Assembly: GCA_019634595.1 (NCBI GenBank)
Contig: JAHCBC010000002.1
Span: 682,001-746,000, forward strand
Direction of reading: 5' to 3'
DNA from: Akkermansiaceae bacterium
Lineage (GTDB): Bacteria; Verrucomicrobiota; Verrucomicrobiia; Verrucomicrobiales; Akkermansiaceae
Length of the DNA stretch: 64,000 bases
In this document: positions 43,745-51,221 of the stretch, in pieces
Numbering within the stretch: the stretch's first letter is position 1
How the letters are laid out: the number at the start of each line of letters is the position of its first letter
Made by a program: the position numbers and the translations under genes
Notes under the pieces: generated by a model
Told to the model about the DNA's origin: nothing
Database searches by the model: none
Seen by the model: only the letters and a program-made list of their open reading frames with translations

Positions 43745-44268
43745 AAGCGCGCGGAATGACCCTGACGGAGATGATGTTCGTGGTCGCCATCATCGCCATT
43801 CTCGCGGGGATCGGCTATCCGCTCGGCGTGAGGATGCTGGGACGGGCGCGGGAGTCCGCCTGCCTGACGAACCTGGCGGGCATCGGCGGGGCGCTGGATG
43901 TTTATCTGCGGGATCATGGCGGACGGTTGCCGGAACTCAGGCCCGGGCGGGGATCAAAGAAGATCGACGCCCCGGTGCTGGACACCGTCCTGCTGGAGTA
44001 CACACAGACCGACCGCGTGTTCTGCTGCCCGGCGGGGGTGAAGGAGTTCAACAAGACCGGCTGCAGCTATTTCTGGAACTCCGCCATGAACGGATCCACG
44101 GTGGCGGACGCGACGTTCTTCAACATGCGCAACAGCCCGGAGACGATCCCCCTCGTCACGGACAAGGAAGCGTGGCACCCGCACGACACGAACATCCTCT
44201 ATGCGGATGGCAGTGCCTCGAACAAGATCCGCTTCAAGATCGGGAATTCGCAGGAGAAAGGGAAATAG
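43741..44268 (+). CDS. type II secretion/pseudopilin-like protein
   Basis: A 175-residue pseudopilin. The short leader MKARG precedes the class III cleavage context G-MTLTEMMFVVAIIAILAG, with Glu at +5 of the mature form and the usual hydrophobic helix. The C-terminal part (GSKKIDAPVLDTVLLEY, CPAGVKEFNKTGCSYFWNSAM, LYADGS) is like the verrucomicrobial/planctomycete type II-secretion-domain proteins. It overlaps the preceding gene (ATGA) and is followed five bases later by an ABC ATPase; other secretion components are absent here. Confidence 0.87.
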   Translation: MKARGMTLTEMMFVVAIIAILAGIGYPLGVRMLGRARESACLTNLAGIGGALDVYLRDHGGRLPELRPGRGSKKIDAPVLDTVLLEYTQTDRVFCCPAGVKEFNKTGCSYFWNSAMNGSTVADATFFNMRNSPETIPLVTDKEAWHPHDTNILYADGSASNKIRFKIGNSQEKGK

Positions 44269-44273
44269 CGGCC

Positions 44274-45164
44274 ATGCTCGAAGTGAACGGACTCTGGAAA
44301 ACCTTCGGCGGCAAAGCGGCGCTGGAGGATGTTTCGTTCAGCGTGGGCAGGGGTGAGATCTTCGGCCTGTTGGGCCACAACGGAGCGGGCAAGAGCACGT
44401 CGCTGGGCATCATCCTCGGGATGGTTGCGGCGGATCGCGGGGAGGTGACGATCGATGGCATCTCCGTGGCGAAGGACCGGGCGCGCGCATTGGGAAAAGT
44501 TGGCGCGATCTTCGAGGCACCGGCATTCTACGATTACCTGAGCGGCTGGGAGAACCTGCGGCTGCTGATGAGCTACACCTGCCCGTTCGACGCGGGGATG
44601 GCCCGGGACGTCGTGCAGCGTGTGGGCCTGGCGGACCGCATTCATTCCAAGGTGCGGACCTACAGCCACGGGATGAGGCAGCGGCTCGCGCTCGCGCAGT
44701 CCCTGCTGCCGGAACCGGAAGTGCTGCTGCTGGACGAGCCGACCGACGGGCTGGACCCGGAAGGCATCAAATGGTTCCGCGACTTCATCCTCGGCTTGCG
44801 CGACGAGCGCGGGACGACCGTCCTTTTCAACTCCCACCTGCTCGCGGAGGTCGAGCTGATGTGCGACCGCGTGGCCATCCTCCGCAAGGGCAGGCGCGTG
44901 TTCGAGGGCAGCGTCGATGGCCTGAACGAGGACACCCCGGTCTATGAGGCGGACCTCCAGCCTTGGGGAACCGCCGTCGGCCTCATCCATGGAGCGGGTG
45001 GTGAAGTCCTGGGTGAGGGACGGCTGTCCCTGCCGCACGAGGTGGACCCGGCGGACTTTGTCGGAACCCTCGTCGGTGCGGGTGTGCGGGTCCGTGCGTT
45101 CGCGCCGGTGAAGCGGTCGCTGGAGGACCTCTACATGGAAATCCTGAATGGAGGGGAAAGGTAG
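44274..45164 (+). CDS. ABC-2 type transporter ATP-binding protein
   Basis: A 296-residue ABC ATPase for export. Walker A is GHNGAGKST, the signature is YSHGMRQRLALAQSLL (SHGMRQ in place of LSGGQ, as in many ABC-2 exporters), Walker B is VLLLDEPTDGLDPEG and the switch region is FNSHLLAE. The ATG at 44274 is preceded by an AGGAGAAAGG ribosome-binding site at 44253-44262, one of the few good ones in the window; the open frame extends further up into the pseudopilin gene. The permease gene follows after two bases. Confidence 0.9.
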   Translation: MLEVNGLWKTFGGKAALEDVSFSVGRGEIFGLLGHNGAGKSTSLGIILGMVAADRGEVTIDGISVAKDRARALGKVGAIFEAPAFYDYLSGWENLRLLMSYTCPFDAGMARDVVQRVGLADRIHSKVRTYSHGMRQRLALAQSLLPEPEVLLLDEPTDGLDPEGIKWFRDFILGLRDERGTTVLFNSHLLAEVELMCDRVAILRKGRRVFEGSVDGLNEDTPVYEADLQPWGTAVGLIHGAGGEVLGEGRLSLPHEVDPADFVGTLVGAGVRVRAFAPVKRSLEDLYMEILNGGER

Positions 45165-45166
45165 CC

Positions 45167-46015
45167 ATGCTGTTCCTGCAACAACTCCGGGGGGAACTCA
45201 GGAAGCTGTTCGCCAGGCCGCGGACCTGGATGGGCTACGGCGCGTTCCTGGTCATGGAGGCGGTGATCCTGTTCGTCTACAAGCTGGACCGCAGCCAGCA
45301 GGTCATGCGGGGGATGGTCGAGCGCAACGGTCTGGAGTTCGGCACCTACTACAGCTCCCTGACCATCACCTTCACCATCATGCTCATCAGCATGGTGCTG
45401 CTCGGCGCGATCTACTTCGCCCTGGTGGCCGGGGACATCGTGGCGAAGGAAAATGAAGACGGGAACCTGCGGCTGGTTTTCGCCCGGCCCATCAGCCGCT
45501 TCCGGCTGTTGCTGGTGAAGTATTCGGCGGTCTGCCTCTACACCTTCACCTTCGTGTTCTTTGTCGGCATCTCCGGATACCTGATGGCGGTCGCCGCCGT
45601 CGGATGGGAAGGAGGACTGCTGGTCATCGAGCAGAAGATGAAAGTCTTCGCCGCGTATCCGGAGTGGATCGACGGGGCGAAGCGGCTCGCGTTGGCGGCA
45701 ACCGGCATCGGCCTCAGCATGATCACGCTTTCCTCCATCGCCTTCATGTTCTCCTGCCTGAAGATCAAGCCGGCGGCGGCGTCCATCATCACGCTGACCA
45801 TCCTGTTCGTGGACATGATCCTGCAGGAGTTCCCGTTCTTCAAACCCTACGAAAGCTGGTTCGTCACCTGGCGGATGAGCGCGTGGGTGTTCCTGATGGA
45901 GCACCACATTTCCTGGCCGAAGGTCATCGAGTCCTACGCCTTCCTCAGCGGGCTGAACATCACGCTGTTCATCTTGGGCTGGCTGTCGTTCCAGACCCGG
46001 GATTTCAAGACGTGA
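45167..46015 (+). CDS. ABC-2 type transporter permease
   Basis: A 282-residue membrane protein with six spans of the ABC-2/NatB-like type. It begins LRGELRKLFARPRTWMGYGAF and contains AGDIVAKENEDGNLRLVFARP, a motif common in this permease class before the third span. It pairs with the ATPase two bases upstream. The substrate is unknown (drug, lipid, polysaccharide or peptide). It ends three bases from the stop of a convergent small gene. Confidence 0.88.
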   Translation: MLFLQQLRGELRKLFARPRTWMGYGAFLVMEAVILFVYKLDRSQQVMRGMVERNGLEFGTYYSSLTITFTIMLISMVLLGAIYFALVAGDIVAKENEDGNLRLVFARPISRFRLLLVKYSAVCLYTFTFVFFVGISGYLMAVAAVGWEGGLLVIEQKMKVFAAYPEWIDGAKRLALAATGIGLSMITLSSIAFMFSCLKIKPAAASIITLTILFVDMILQEFPFFKPYESWFVTWRMSAWVFLMEHHISWPKVIESYAFLSGLNITLFILGWLSFQTRDFKT

Positions 46016-46018
46016 GGG

Positions 46019-46282
46019 CTATGGTCCCAGGAGCGGCTGGTGGCCGGTCCACAGAAAATCGATGATGCATTTGGCGGCAAGGCCGAGGATCAGGAGCATG
46101 GCAATGCCGGAGATGATGGCGTCCATCCGACCGCTCCGGATGCTGCGGTGAAACAAGACGCAGCCGACGATGAAGGCTGGCAGGATGCCGACGGTGGTGA
46201 TGAGGGAGAAATGCCCGCACATGCATGAGGTCATACCACCCCAGGTCGCGGCACTGGCTGCCAGCAGCCAGATGAGGAGCAT
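46019..46282 (-). CDS. small membrane protein of unknown function
   Basis: An 87-residue protein with three hydrophobic segments (MLLIWLLAASAATWGG, LITTVGILPAFIVGCVLF, IISGIAMLLILGLAAKCII). The frame is open to 46333, but those first codons lie inside the terminator hairpin of the upstream gene, so the ATG at 46282 is preferred. There are cysteines at TSCMCGH. No family recognised. Confidence 0.55.
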   Translation of the reverse strand: MLLIWLLAASAATWGGMTSCMCGHFSLITTVGILPAFIVGCVLFHRSIRSGRMDAIISGIAMLLILGLAAKCIIDFLWTGHQPLLGP

Positions 46283-46312
46283 CGGAGATCGGCCGGTCTT
46301 TTCACCGGAACG

Positions 46313-46349
46313 AAAAACGGCGGGCTTCATCATTTGATGAAGCCCGCCG
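46313..46349 (-). terminator. terminator of the M15-like peptidase gene
   Basis: A 14-bp perfect stem (46318-46331 with 46336-46349) with loop ATTT. On the minus strand it is followed by TTTTTCG. It lies 23 bases past the stop at 46373. Confidence 0.9.
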
Positions 46350-46372
46350 CGTCCGGGAAAATCAAGATCCGA

Positions 46373-47059
46373 TCACCAGTTGACGTTCACGCCACGGGTG
46401 TCGATGTGGGTGAAGCTGCCGTAGCCGCCGACACCGCCCTTGAAGAGGCCGCGGTCGCGGAGGTTGCGGGTGGCGGCGGTGATGGAGGAAGCCTTGGCGG
46501 GGAACTTCACATCCACGGCGACGTTCGCCTGGTGCCAGGAGCCGACCTTCGCGCCTTCGCACTGGGCGTTATAGACCGGGCAGCGGTAGGCGGAGACGAT
46601 CTCGTCCACCGGCATGTTGAGATAAACGGCGATGCGGTCCACCACGCGGAGGGTGTAGCCCATGCGGGTCCACCACTGCTTCGGGGGCAGGCGGTTCCAG
46701 ACGGCGCCCTTCTGCTTGGCGTGGGCTGCGATGACCTGCTGGGGTTCCAGGCGCTGGAGCTTGAGCGAGGCGAGGTAGCGGGTGTATTCCGGAAGGAGGG
46801 ATCCCTGGATGCCTGCCCATTCACCGGGGATGCCGTTGAAGGAGGCTGCCTCGATCGCGTTGCCGGTCCTGCGGGCCGGGACACTGGAGCCGGACCTTAC
46901 TTCCACGACGGGAGGGGTGTCCTTTTTCTGAAAGAGAAACGCGCTTGCTTGGGTAGAAGTAGCTGCAAGGCCGATGCTGGCGAGGCTGATGGTTCCGAGC
47001 GCGCCGCGACGTGTGGTCAGCGGGGATGTTTCCTTCGCGGAAGAGTCGTTGAAAAGCAT
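46373..47059 (-). CDS. exported M15-family (YcbK/DUF882-like) peptidase
   Basis: A 228-residue protein with a Tat-like signal (TTRRGALGTISLASIG, cut near QASA-FLF). The C-terminal half contains EIVSAYRCPVYNAQ, GSWHQANVAVDVKF and YGSFTHIDTRG: the His...Asp...His pattern (WHQ-x4-VD and HID) of M15 zinc D-alanyl-D-alanine carboxypeptidases and L,D-endopeptidases. The usual SxHxxGxAxD motif appears as SWHQANVAVD, with A-N for the common x-G. It probably trims peptidoglycan in the periplasm. Confidence 0.82.
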   Translation of the reverse strand: MLFNDSSAKETSPLTTRRGALGTISLASIGLAATSTQASAFLFQKKDTPPVVEVRSGSSVPARRTGNAIEAASFNGIPGEWAGIQGSLLPEYTRYLASLKLQRLEPQQVIAAHAKQKGAVWNRLPPKQWWTRMGYTLRVVDRIAVYLNMPVDEIVSAYRCPVYNAQCEGAKVGSWHQANVAVDVKFPAKASSITAATRNLRDRGLFKGGVGGYGSFTHIDTRGVNVNW

Positions 47060-47247
47060 GTGGTGCGTGCTGAGTGAAATTTTGGAAGGTGGTTAGCGAA
47101 TCCCGTGCCAAATGCCTCGTCGGAGAGGTCCAGGGGCGCAAAATTCCCGGCTACGAAAGCAGACAAGCGGAGGGTCGCAAGAAAAAACGACCTAACCGCC
47201 TCTAACAGTCGGAAAGATCGCTTTTTGCGGTATTCACAATGTAACCC

Positions 47248-48939
47248 TTACATTTCCAATGGTTCGGCTTTTCCGCGTCGGAGCAGGAATGCCACAGCCA
47301 GTCCTCCGGCACCGGTGAGGATGATCCCCAGATCGCCCACCATTCCGTAGAGGGATTTGCCCGGACGGATTGGCACGGAAACCCGCGCAAGAAGTGTGCC
47401 ATTGGTGAAATGGCTGCCTTTCCTGTCAGTCAGTGTCGTCGCCCGGCCGGTGGTGTCCACGCTGGCGGTGACGCCCGTGTTGGCGGACCGGAGCATCGGG
47501 CGGCGGAGTTCGATGGCCCGGAACTTCGCGTTCGCGAAGTGCTGGGCGGCTGCCGGGCTTTCCTTGAACCACCCGTCGTTGGTGACATTCACGATGACCT
47601 GCGGCCCGTTTTTCAGAAAGCGCCGGGTCAAACGCGGAACGGTATCCTCGAAGCAAACGGTGGGGATGATGCCGATCCGCGTCCCGGCGGCGGTGGCGGC
47701 GGTGAGGGGCTCGAAGGATTTGCCGGAGGCGAACGAGCCGCCATATTCCACGCCCGCCTGTTGCTGGTAGATCTTTTTCAGGAACGGGATCGAATCCACG
47801 AACGGGATCGTCTCGCCGAAGATGACCAGGTGATGCTTGCGGAAGGTCTGGAGTTCGTCGGCAGGGGACATGGCCACCAGGGAGTTGTAGGTGTTGCCGT
47901 CGGGTTTCGGCAGGAGGGCGTCGCCATCATTCGTGGCCTCCAGTTCGATGGCTCCGAACATGAGGGTGAAATCCCCGCCCTCGCGGACATTCCGGAGCGT
48001 ATCGAGGTTTTCCTGCCAGGTCCCCCACCCTCCGTCATCCGTGCGCAGGAACCGGCCGGTGAGCGCGCTTTCCGGCCAGATGACCCAGTCCGGGAAAGTC
48101 TCCGCCGCCTTCGCTTTCTCCAGCGCTTCCAGCGTGGCGTCCTCGTAGGCCATGTGGATCTCCGCCGGGTCCCACAGGTAGCGGGCGGCATCCTGCGGGA
48201 TATTGTTCTGGACGAGCAGCGCGCGCAGCGGAGTGGTGGCCCGTGATTCTTCCTGGTGGATGCGCATCCAACCGTAGAGCGGAACCAGCGCGATGATCAG
48301 ATACCCGGTCACCGGATTTTTCCACCCGATGCGGTCGCTGCCCTTGTTCCTCGCCTTCCATCCGCCCGCCATCTGATAGCGCTGGATGTCCACCGCGAAC
48401 AGACCACAGACCCAGACGACGAGCAGGGAAATCCCGCACACCCCCAGGAGATCCGCCGTCTGGGCGATGAGGGGGACATCATGGAAAGCGATCCCCAGTC
48501 CGTTCCAGCCGAAGCCGGTGAAAAGCCAGCTCCTGAGCCATTCGAGAAACGCGAAAACGGCGGCATTGGCAAAGGTGATGCCGACATGGGATTTCTCCTG
48601 CAGCAAGATGCGGGGCCTTCCCAAGGTGGTGGCGAAAGCTCCGAACGCACCCCAGAACAGGCCGAGATAAAGCGGCAGCACCACCGCGCCCAGCGGGGAG
48701 ACGACGGACAGCCAGCGGAGCTGGATCGCGAAGCCGACGATACCCGCCAGCCATCCCAGGCCGAACCCTTTCCACGCCGCCCTGCGTTCGTCCGTGGTCC
48801 AGAGGACCGTGAGGAGCATGATGAGGGAGGGTAGAATAAGGACACCGTTCCTGCTGCCGGACGCCTCCCAACCGACGATGCCGCCGGCGAGCAGGACGGG
48901 TCCCACCCTGTGGAGGAGAATGCGCGGGATACGGGACAT
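47248..48939 (-). CDS. lnt: apolipoprotein N-acyltransferase
   Basis: A 563-residue membrane enzyme that adds the third acyl chain to lipoproteins. The first about 220 residues hold hydrophobic spans; the rest is a nitrilase-fold domain with WPESALTGRF (catalytic Glu), a lysine in FRKHHLVIFGETIPF, and CFEDTVPRLTRRF (catalytic Cys). RSANTGVTASVD is also family-typical. The ATG at 48939 (MSRIPRILLHRVGPVLL) was chosen because the upstream in-frame residues are His/Pro-rich and unlike Lnt. It follows ftsZ on the same strand after 116 bases; lipoproteins encoded in the window are potential substrates. Confidence 0.9.
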   Translation of the reverse strand: MSRIPRILLHRVGPVLLAGGIVGWEASGSRNGVLILPSLIMLLTVLWTTDERRAAWKGFGLGWLAGIVGFAIQLRWLSVVSPLGAVVLPLYLGLFWGAFGAFATTLGRPRILLQEKSHVGITFANAAVFAFLEWLRSWLFTGFGWNGLGIAFHDVPLIAQTADLLGVCGISLLVVWVCGLFAVDIQRYQMAGGWKARNKGSDRIGWKNPVTGYLIIALVPLYGWMRIHQEESRATTPLRALLVQNNIPQDAARYLWDPAEIHMAYEDATLEALEKAKAAETFPDWVIWPESALTGRFLRTDDGGWGTWQENLDTLRNVREGGDFTLMFGAIELEATNDGDALLPKPDGNTYNSLVAMSPADELQTFRKHHLVIFGETIPFVDSIPFLKKIYQQQAGVEYGGSFASGKSFEPLTAATAAGTRIGIIPTVCFEDTVPRLTRRFLKNGPQVIVNVTNDGWFKESPAAAQHFANAKFRAIELRRPMLRSANTGVTASVDTTGRATTLTDRKGSHFTNGTLLARVSVPIRPGKSLYGMVGDLGIILTGAGGLAVAFLLRRGKAEPLEM

Positions 48940-48976
48940 GGACGGAGGAGGTGGGTGGGGATCGGGATGAAAGCAG

Positions 48977-49012
48977 GGATGATGCCTGCCTCGCGGCGTC
49001 ATGGCATCATCC
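48977..49012. terminator. hairpin between ftsZ and lnt, possible terminator
   Basis: GGATGATGCC (48977-48986) pairs with GGCATCATCC (49003-49012) across a 16-base loop. There is no T tract, so Rho-independent termination is doubtful; it may attenuate read-through from ftsZ into lnt. Confidence 0.4.
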
Positions 49013-49055
49013 GTTCAATGCGGATCCTCAGGTTCCGCCTGCGCCGCCAGTGTTC

Positions 49056-50747
49056 CTACTTCTTCTTCCGCAGGAAAGGCGGAAGGTCGAGATCCTCCCC
49101 GTTCACGACGTTCGGGCTCACCCCTTCGAAGCGGCCACGCGGTGCGGTGTCAAAGGAGAGTTCCGGTTGGGCCGTCGGGGTCTTCACGCCCAGCTTCAGT
49201 TTCGGTGGTTCGGCGGCGGGCTTGGCTTCGGCGGCGGGCACGTCCTCGAGATCCGGTGGAAACTCATCATCCGCGCGGGGCGCAGGGGGCTTGGGCGTCC
49301 AGAGGTTTTTCCCCGCGCCTGAATCGGCATCGGGGGCGAGCCGCATGACATTCTCCGGCTTCGGGACGGAGGCGGCGGGCAGGTGGGTCGCGGGTTTTTC
49401 CTCGGGTTCCGGCGCGGAGGGCGGGGCCGCCGCTTCGACGGGTGAGTCGGCGAAGGCTTCCGCGAAGGGCGGCTCGTCATCCCATACGTCAACCGCCGCC
49501 ACCGGCTCCGGTTCAGGTTGTGGCTCCGGTTCCGGCTCGGGCAGGGGTTTGGCTTCCGGCTGCTGCTTTGAAGTGAACATCGGCTCCAGCTCTGTTTCTG
49601 GTTCCGGCTCCGGTTTTGACTCCTCAACCGGCGGGAGGGTGTCCGCGAATGTCGTTTCGGGCTCAGGTTTGGCGGTGATTGCCGGAGTGGAGAAGGAAGC
49701 AAAACTGTCGGACGGATCCAGCACCGGATTCTCCGGGAGGGATGACGACAGGGAATCCCTCGGTGCCGCACGGAGGTGGTCTTCCGGCAGGGCGCTGATG
49801 AGCGTCACGGAAAGGGAATCCCGCATCGCCGGGTCGATCGCCGCGCCGAAGAGAACATGCGCCTTTTCCGGAACGAACTTCTGGAGCCGCTGCATCAGCA
49901 GCTCGATTTCATAAAGGGTGAGGTCTTCCCCGCCGGAAAGGTGGACGAGCACGGTCTGGGCGTCCTTGAGCAGCGCGCCCTGGTCGAGCAGCGGGCTGGC
50001 CAGCGCGTTGCGCAGCGCCTTGGCGGCGCGGTCCTTGCCTTCCGCCAGGCCGGAGCCGAACAGGCAGCGGGAACGGTTCGTCCGCAGGGCGCTCATCAGA
50101 TCGTCCAGCCCCACGTTGATCAGGCCCGGCCGGATCACCAGGCGGATGACCGCCTTGATGGATTCGCAGATCATCAGGTCCGCGGCGGCGAAGGCTTCGT
50201 GGATGCCCTGTTTCGCCAGCACCAGTTCGCCCATCCGGTTGTTGTCAAAGGTGACCAGCGCGTTCGAGAGGACCGCCAGCTCGTTGAGCGACGTTTCCGC
50301 CTGCTCCCGGCGGCGCTTGCCCTCGAAGAAGAACGGCATGGTGGCGAACACCACCACGAACGCGCCTTCCTCCCGGGCGATGCGGGTGACGATGGGAGCC
50401 GCGCCGGAGCCGGTGCCACCGCCGAGGCCGACACAGAGGAAAACGATGCGGCGGCCGCGCAGCGAGTCGCGGATCTCACTTTCCGCCTCAAGCATCGCCT
50501 GCTGGCCGAGTTCCGGATCACCGCCGGTGCCCAGGCCCTTCGTCAGGTTGCGGCCGAGCTGGATCTTTTCGCCGGCCACCGCGGCGGACAGCGTCCGGAT
50601 GTCCGTGTTCAGCGCCAGGAGTTCGGCGCCCTCCATGCCATCGAGGGCGACGCGTTCGAGGATATTCGTCCCCCCACCACCGAGGCCGATGATTTTCACG
50701 CTCGAGGTGGGGATGGTTTGCTGGGGATCGCGGGTGTAGGAAATCAT
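49056..50747 (-). CDS. ftsZ: cell division protein FtsZ, divergent, with long acidic linker
   Basis: A 563-residue tubulin homologue that forms the division ring. The nucleotide site is GLGGGGTNILERV (21-33), the tubulin signature GGGTGSG is at 109-115, and the C-terminal peptide is EDLDLPPFLRKKK. About 220 residues rich in Pro and Glu separate the globular part from that peptide, much longer than in E. coli (383 residues in all). The T7 loop reads GLINVGLDDL, where most FtsZ have a GLxNxDFADV form, so one catalytic Asp is Gly. The ATG at 50747 (MISYTRDP) was chosen over 50774. It is the last dcw gene here, separated from ftsA by an inserted element. Confidence 0.92.
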   Translation of the reverse strand: MISYTRDPQQTIPTSSVKIIGLGGGGTNILERVALDGMEGAELLALNTDIRTLSAAVAGEKIQLGRNLTKGLGTGGDPELGQQAMLEAESEIRDSLRGRRIVFLCVGLGGGTGSGAAPIVTRIAREEGAFVVVFATMPFFFEGKRRREQAETSLNELAVLSNALVTFDNNRMGELVLAKQGIHEAFAAADLMICESIKAVIRLVIRPGLINVGLDDLMSALRTNRSRCLFGSGLAEGKDRAAKALRNALASPLLDQGALLKDAQTVLVHLSGGEDLTLYEIELLMQRLQKFVPEKAHVLFGAAIDPAMRDSLSVTLISALPEDHLRAAPRDSLSSSLPENPVLDPSDSFASFSTPAITAKPEPETTFADTLPPVEESKPEPEPETELEPMFTSKQQPEAKPLPEPEPEPQPEPEPVAAVDVWDDEPPFAEAFADSPVEAAAPPSAPEPEEKPATHLPAASVPKPENVMRLAPDADSGAGKNLWTPKPPAPRADDEFPPDLEDVPAAEAKPAAEPPKLKLGVKTPTAQPELSFDTAPRGRFEGVSPNVVNGEDLDLPPFLRKKK

Positions 50748-50760
50748 TTTGGGAAACTTT

Positions 50761-50799
50761 GGAACATTGAACATCGAACGTCCAACATCGAACGTCGAA
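50761..50799 (+). repeat. inverted repeat arm, left
   Basis: 39 bases built from the heptamer series GAACATT-GAACATC-GAACGTC-CAACATC-GAACGTC. It matches the right arm in inverse orientation at 36 of 39 positions and sits 13 bases upstream of the ftsZ start codon, so it lies in the ftsZ leader. Confidence 0.85.
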
Positions 50800-50809
50800 G
50801 TGAAGAGAG

Positions 50810-51181
50810 CTATTTGCGGCGTTTTTCGGCGGTGTTGATGCTGGTGACGAAGATGCGGATCAATTGGTCGGTTTCATCGAGCAAGGGAGCCAGTTTCTGA
50901 TCAGGGAGGATCTCGGACCGGATGATCAGTTTGAGCCAGCGTTGTGACTCGCGGAACTCCTTGAGGGCGAGGCGTAATTTGTGGATGAAATCAGCAGGGG
51001 ATTCGGCGCCTTGGGCTTCACCGTGATGGGAAAGCGGAGCAGTCCCCGAGCGGAGAAGTTGGTTGCCTATGTGCCGGGCGGCAAAGTCCGGTCCCAGCGA
51101 GCGGGTGAGAGTGATGATCCGGGCACCGTAGTCCAAAAGACGATCCTCCAGATCGTAGGATGCTTTCGGGTCATCTTCCAT
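50810..51181 (-). CDS. four-helix-bundle protein (S23/IVP family)
   Basis: A 123-residue all-helical protein of the family first described from 23S rRNA intervening sequences, related in fold to the Avd accessory protein of diversity-generating retroelements. Typical elements are YDLEDRLLDYGARIITLTRSL near the N-terminus, GNQLLRSGTAPLSHHGEA (family form IxxQLxRSxTSxxANxxEA) and the central helix FIHKLRLALKEFRESQRWLKLI. The start ATG touches the first base of the right inverted repeat. Molecular role unknown; possibly nucleic-acid binding as a pentamer, as in known relatives. It sits between ftsA and ftsZ. Confidence 0.87.
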   Translation of the reverse strand: MEDDPKASYDLEDRLLDYGARIITLTRSLGPDFAARHIGNQLLRSGTAPLSHHGEAQGAESPADFIHKLRLALKEFRESQRWLKLIIRSEILPDQKLAPLLDETDQLIRIFVTSINTAEKRRK

Positions 51182-51219
51182 TCGATGTTCGATGTTGGAC
51201 GTTCAATGTTCGATGTTCC
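51181..51219 (-). repeat. inverted repeat arm, right
   Basis: 39 bases, the inverse partner of 50761-50799. On the minus strand the heptamers read GAACATC-GAACATT-GAACGTC-CAACATC-GAACATC. Two bases separate it from the ftsA stop codon. Confidence 0.85.
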
Positions 51220-51221
51220 GG

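Larger units (their letters stand above)
50761..51219. mobile_element. 459-bp element: four-helix-bundle gene between heptamer-built inverted repeats
   Basis: Two 39-base arms, 50761-50799 and 51181-51219, are inverted copies with three mismatches. Each is made of a degenerate 7-base unit (GAACATT, GAACATC, GAACGTC, CAACATC). They enclose one gene of the S23/IVP four-helix-bundle family. The element fits exactly between the ftsA stop (2 bases away) and the ftsZ start (13 bases away). No transposase is present, so mobility would need help in trans. Confidence 0.7.

Noticed and set aside
50810-51181. Diversity-generating retroelement, because the gene is Avd-like
   Set aside because: No reverse transcriptase, template repeat or variable repeat is present nearby.
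50761-51219. Heptamer arms as a CRISPR array
   Set aside because: The 7-base units are contiguous without spacers and appear as inverted pairs around a gene.
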